From IMG/VR virus record IMGVR_UViG_3300028774_000035, positions 1 to 26,110 of that record: a stretch of 26,110 nt of DNA, one strand, 5' to 3'. The notes beneath the pieces are model-generated. The model saw only the letters and a list, made by a program, of their open reading frames with translations. It searched no databases and was not told where the DNA came from. The DNA is from a virus. Every line of letters begins with the position of its first letter. The stretch's first letter is position 1. This document shows positions 22,521 to 26,110 of this stretch, piece by piece. The position numbers were made by a program, and so were the translations under genes.

Positions 22521-24857
22521 ATGGAAAACCATATTACACCACCTAAGATTCAATACATTTTACAGTATACGGATTCAAATAACGTACTGCAGAATATCGA
22601 TGTTACCCCTGATTTCAGCACCTGGGATGCGTTTGAAACTGATATAGTTCGGGATGACCTATCCGGGGCTTTTATTCAGATTCAGGACGGGGGTATAACA
22701 TTCACCGGTGAATCATTTGAACTTGTACGCTCTATCTATGAAACACAGGGATTCAGAGCGATTGCTAGACTCATTGTAAACCTCCGTAAAGATACATTTC
22801 CCGATTTATGGACGTACGTTCAAAAGGTATCCTTGGATCTCAATTTTGCAAAGTACGTTCGAGATAATACAACAGTGAGTTTGACCGCGAACGAGAATGG
22901 TTTAAAGGCGATGGTTAAAGCAAACGCCTCTCAGAAATATGATATACCGGTTACTGATCTAAATCCTGATACATTGGATTATGATGGGCTAGATATTAAA
23001 GAAACTCTTTCATGGTTTCCGGCACCGATAACCGGAGTGCCCGTACTTACAACTTTAACCGGATCCGTTGGAGATACGAAAACGTTTGAATTTGCGCCTG
23101 GAATACAAGCGTCAGATCAAGATGTTAATGCCAATTACCTAAACTATTTAGAACAAAAGAGTCAGGTTCTGAGCAAGGTGTATAAATCAACACCTGGTTC
23201 ATGGATCACTACTGATGGCTATCAAAATTGGAACGGAACGTCGTGGGTAAATAACCTACCCATTACCGGACCTTATTTCCCTGAATTAATTCTAAGCCCA
23301 GGATATAAAGGTTACGACCTAACCATAAAAGCACATTTAACGGCTGATTTTGGCTATCCTATTCAAAACGCTTCTTTATATTGGGTGGAGGCGTGGGTTG
23401 ATGCTCCTTCTCCTGGTCTTGATTTAGGATTTAATAGAATGAAGATATGTGATCTTCCAACAAGTTCAACCGGAATCGATACTATTATTGATTCTACGAT
23501 CGCATGTTATCCTAACTCACAAGGTAAATATCATTATCTTACAATCGTATTCGATCGCGTTCTTGCTTCTACATCTGAAGATATAGTACTTAATAAATTC
23601 GAATTTGAAACCGGTGGATTAATTCAGGCAAGTTGGACAGCAAAAGTGAGAAATAACATAAGTATTCCGATCGTATCCGAACAGAAGTTATGCCAGGATC
23701 TGATCAATAAGATAACGGGTACAAAATATGTTTATAAGGCAGTTGTAGACGAACACTTAGAGACTATCCGTATTGCAGCAGGTGAGTCTGTGCGTAACTT
23801 CCCAAAGCAGTATGTACATACCTCGCTAAGTGACTTTGCAAATTATATGAAATCATGCTGGGGTTATGAATATGAGATAACCAATAATGAGAATCTTGTA
23901 ATTAATACCTACGATTTTAAAGGGGTATGGAGTGTTTTAACTCCATATTTAAAAGATAATGCAGTCAGTTTTCAAGGATCGACCTATGCCGCAATTTCCG
24001 ACGTGACAGGTGGAGACTATCCATCCGGCTCAGCAAGTTGGAAAAAGATAACAGAATACATTGTAAATGGAAATACATACACTGAATATGTAGGAGGTAT
24101 AAGTATTATTCATTTTGCGCCCCGTGATAGATTCTTTGTCCCTGAAACTGTAATAACTATCCCGGAGATAAATAATATCAAGCTATCGGTCAACGAGACC
24201 TATATTTATACAGGGGTCAAGATCGGAATCGCACTCGTTCAATATCTTTCAATTAACGGAACTGATGAGTTTAGATTTTTAGAGGAATGGTCAACCGGCG
24301 TTCAAAATGTGGTTAACGTACTGGATCTTACATCACCTTATCGAACGGATAGTTACGGTTTTCAGCTTCTTAGTGAAAAACAATTTGTAAGTAATTCAAC
24401 CGATGATCAATCCGACAACGGGATATTTGTACTTCACGTCAAACTAAGTGGTGATAATTACATACTAGATAGGACTGCAGTTCTTACAGGTGTGGCTAGT
24501 CCACTAACGATGTTTAATGCGATATTTTCACCTCGACAATGTTTAATTCGGAATAAAAGTCTTTTGGGTATATCCACCAGTCTACTCAAATTTACCTCAA
24601 CTGCCGGACAGGCAGATATAACCATAAATGGGATAGAAGAAAAGGCGGATATTTCAATCACAGAATCATTATTTTCCCCCGATGTACTTGATATGGATGT
24701 AGGACAGATATTAGACTTACCGGCTCTTCAAAATGGGTTGGTTAGTTGTCAGTATAGAGGCGAACAATTTACAGGATATATTAAAAAACTATCTCACTTT
24801 TGGGGTTCAGATCAAAAAACAAGTTGTACGCTGTTTCTCAAGAAATTAGTATTATAA
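22521..24857 (+). CDS. Large distal tail/baseplate protein with carbohydrate-binding-like module
   Basis: 778 aa. The N-terminal ~130 residues (IQYILQYTDSNNVLQNIDV..., FSTWDAFETDIVRDDLSGAF) resemble the start of large tail proteins in Bacteroidota phages, and position (after the tape measure) fits a distal tail or baseplate protein. Residues about 467-510 form a CBM5/12-like pattern: VWSVLTPYLKDNAVSFQGST, then YPSGSASWKKI, the usual 'Y..gd.V.y.G..Y.a.......P.....W' motif of chitin-type modules, which may bind surface glycans. A region at about 230-300 has YQNWNGTSWVNN. The C-terminal ~100 residues contain DMDVGQILDLPALQNGLVSCQYRGEQF-type beta structure. Host-surface recognition is inference. 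Confidence 0.65.
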   Translation: MENHITPPKIQYILQYTDSNNVLQNIDVTPDFSTWDAFETDIVRDDLSGAFIQIQDGGITFTGESFELVRSIYETQGFRAIARLIVNLRKDTFPDLWTYVQKVSLDLNFAKYVRDNTTVSLTANENGLKAMVKANASQKYDIPVTDLNPDTLDYDGLDIKETLSWFPAPITGVPVLTTLTGSVGDTKTFEFAPGIQASDQDVNANYLNYLEQKSQVLSKVYKSTPGSWITTDGYQNWNGTSWVNNLPITGPYFPELILSPGYKGYDLTIKAHLTADFGYPIQNASLYWVEAWVDAPSPGLDLGFNRMKICDLPTSSTGIDTIIDSTIACYPNSQGKYHYLTIVFDRVLASTSEDIVLNKFEFETGGLIQASWTAKVRNNISIPIVSEQKLCQDLINKITGTKYVYKAVVDEHLETIRIAAGESVRNFPKQYVHTSLSDFANYMKSCWGYEYEITNNENLVINTYDFKGVWSVLTPYLKDNAVSFQGSTYAAISDVTGGDYPSGSASWKKITEYIVNGNTYTEYVGGISIIHFAPRDRFFVPETVITIPEINNIKLSVNETYIYTGVKIGIALVQYLSINGTDEFRFLEEWSTGVQNVVNVLDLTSPYRTDSYGFQLLSEKQFVSNSTDDQSDNGIFVLHVKLSGDNYILDRTAVLTGVASPLTMFNAIFSPRQCLIRNKSLLGISTSLLKFTSTAGQADITINGIEEKADISITESLFSPDVLDMDVGQILDLPALQNGLVSCQYRGEQFTGYIKKLSHFWGSDQKTSCTLFLKKLVL

Positions 24858-24868
24858 TTATATTTTAA
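24841..24868 (+). promoter_or_regulatory. Late-promoter-like motif copy 5 (before tail gene at 24920)
   Basis: AGAAAT at 24841-24846, 12 nt, TATATTTTAA at 24859-24868. It overlaps the end of the upstream gene; a GAGCTTTT box and hairpin follow before the next ATG. Confidence 0.6.
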
Positions 24869-24875
24869 ATTAAAC

Positions 24876-24919
24876 GAGCTTTTCCAAGCCATCATCTAAC
24901 CAGTGATGGCTTTTATTTT
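24876..24919 (+). promoter_or_regulatory. GAGCTTTT box plus terminator-like hairpin abutting a start codon
   Basis: GAGCTTTT at 24876-24883, a 9-bp perfect stem (24886-24894 with 24904-24912) and T-tract TTTTATTTT, directly followed by ATG at 24920. The hairpin may control termination or ribosome access. Same layout as 10262 and 12814. Confidence 0.6.
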
Positions 24920-25777
24920 ATGGGACAATTTATACACATATCAAAGTTTTCTTCACTCAATTTTGAACCTACAAACGTAAAAAGTTGGGAGGATCAAGTA
25001 AGTTATTGTCAGAAAGTATTCGTTAATGATCCAATTTTAATTCAATTTGCGGCTGATTTCGACGAAACATTCAGATATGATGTGATAAATTCCCTTGGAA
25101 CGGTCATTCAAACAGGATTATTTACTATTACCGCTATAGGTGCAACTATTAATATACTCGAAAAAGAGATTACGGAACTACCTCAGGATATTTATACTCT
25201 TCGAATATACCAAACTACCCGTCAGACTCTTTTAATCGCTGAAAGCTCTCCTTTTTGCGTAACAGATCAGGTTGATAATACAACTCTCCTTGCTTATACG
25301 AATTCTTCAAATGACTTTGATACTATTTTTATAAACGGAACTACCAGAGTCTTTAATTTTCGTTTTGAGGGTGGATTTTTAAACAGTGATACAAGTTATC
25401 TGGTTGAAAGTAATTCATTCAGGAATCAATTTCAGGAGGGCAGACAACTTTATCAAAGGCCTTATAAAACTAAAAGTCTAACAATAGGCAATGCTTTTGG
25501 TGTTCCTGATTGGGTAGCAGAAAAGATAAATTTTATATTCTGTTGTTCAAATATTTACTTAAATCGTGTAAAACACTCAAGAAGCGAAAAATCAGCTCCT
25601 GAACGAACAACTATTGAAGAGGGATATCCATTTTCAAACTTCAAACTATTACTTGAGGGCGAAGCCGAATTATATACTACCGGTATGCAAATATTTGGAA
25701 ATGATTGGATCGTGAAAAAATCGAATTGGAATGGTTATGGAACATGGTTAACTAACGGAATTATAAACAGAAATTAA
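24920..25777 (+). CDS. Distal tail / baseplate protein (285 aa)
   Basis: 285 aa, beta-rich throughout (for example FTITAIGATINILEKEITEL, YTLRIYQTTRQTLLIAESS). C-terminal part: GYPFSNFKLLLEGEAELYTT, ending WNGYGTWLTNGIINRN. This resembles small tail-tip or fibre-attachment proteins that follow the large distal tail gene. Its ATG is directly after a hairpin T-tract and it ends 1 nt before the fibre gene's ATG. Role inferred from position; no catalytic motif seen. Confidence 0.55.
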   Translation: MGQFIHISKFSSLNFEPTNVKSWEDQVSYCQKVFVNDPILIQFAADFDETFRYDVINSLGTVIQTGLFTITAIGATINILEKEITELPQDIYTLRIYQTTRQTLLIAESSPFCVTDQVDNTTLLAYTNSSNDFDTIFINGTTRVFNFRFEGGFLNSDTSYLVESNSFRNQFQEGRQLYQRPYKTKSLTIGNAFGVPDWVAEKINFIFCCSNIYLNRVKHSRSEKSAPERTTIEEGYPFSNFKLLLEGEAELYTTGMQIFGNDWIVKKSNWNGYGTWLTNGIINRN

Positions 25778-25778
25778 T

Positions 25779-26110
25779 ATGATACTCAAGAGAATAATTC
25801 CAGACACGGGTTCAAACACTGATTACGATACAGGACTAAGTTCAGCTACTAAGTTGAATCAAAATGCTGCTGACATAGAAGCTGCTTTAACTGATGCTGA
25901 AATGAAATCTGACGAACTTGCACAAGGACTGGCAGATGAAATCACTGCTCGTGAACTTGCCGATACCGATCTCGATTCCCGGATGACGATGAATGAGATT
26001 GAAATCGAAAATATTGGATCGGCGATGGCTGACGGATTTGAAAATGAATCTACCACCCGCCAACAGGCAGATGCTTCAATAACTGCTCAAATAGCCACCA
26101 AGGTAACCCG
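25779..26110 (+). CDS. Tail fibre-like protein, 3' partial
   Basis: The frame opens at the ATG at 25779, one base after the previous stop, and runs off the window (about 110 residues seen). The start is MILKRIIPDTGSNTDYDTGL, then SSATKLNQNAADIEAALTDA, then a regular helical heptad-like pattern (EITARELADTDLDSRM, TTRQQADASITAQIA) typical of trimeric tail-fibre coiled coils; the 'R..ad..l....' repeat is common in such proteins. It probably forms the shaft of a receptor-binding fibre. Confidence 0.7.
   Translation, partial: MILKRIIPDTGSNTDYDTGLSSATKLNQNAADIEAALTDAEMKSDELAQGLADEITARELADTDLDSRMTMNEIEIENIGSAMADGFENESTTRQQADASITAQIATKVT

Overview
This 26.1 kb window is a stretch of a tailed dsDNA bacteriophage or prophage (siphovirus-type, HK97-like head) that infects a member of the Bacteroidota. 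The lineage is suggested by the PcfK/PcfJ-like gene pair, by start codons with A-rich leaders and mostly no clear Shine-Dalgarno sequence, by one TAnnTTTG-type promoter, and by several protein families (the sigma-like protein, the terminase and the portal type) that I know mainly from Bacteroidales phages. Every convincing gene is on the + strand. No integrase, repressor, lysis gene or CRISPR array is visible.

Layout. (1) Positions 1-5835 hold a dense replication operon: a sliding clamp (5' end off the window), PcfK-like, PcfJ-like, two tiny genes, a replisome-organiser-like protein with possible iterons inside its gene, a DnaB helicase and a sigma-factor-like protein. (2) Positions 5841-6830 hold three small hypothetical genes. 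Two adjacent ones look damaged: one by an in-frame TGA where the family appears to have Trp, one by an apparent frameshift. (3) Positions 6843-10318 hold a terminator, small and large terminase, two small Cys-rich proteins, a tRNA-Thr(TGT) and a structured non-coding leader. (4) Positions 10319-17307 hold portal, prohead protease, major capsid protein, connector-type proteins, a tail-tube candidate and a small protein. (5) Positions 17325-21965 hold two overlapping genes with a phased A7 slippery run at their junction, then the tape measure. (6) Positions 22003-22452 hold a lipoprotein moron with its own host-like promoter. (7) Positions 22521-26110 hold large distal-tail/baseplate proteins and the start of a tail-fibre gene that runs off the window.

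The most interesting signal is a two-part motif, [A/T]NAAAT then exactly 12 nt then TATATTTTAA. It occurs at five late-gene boundaries (6853, 10004, 12779, 22489, 24841), with a weaker sixth match at 5808. All five strong copies lie downstream of the sigma-like gene. I infer a phage-specific late promoter, possibly read by that protein. It sits next to stable hairpins: two copies have the upstream AGAAAT exactly at the apex (GAAA tetraloop) of a terminator-like hairpin, and three late leaders carry a shared GAGCTTT(T) box 10-11 nt before a terminator-like hairpin just upstream of the start codon. Together these suggest a regulatory layer of terminator/promoter/attenuator units that segments the late operon.
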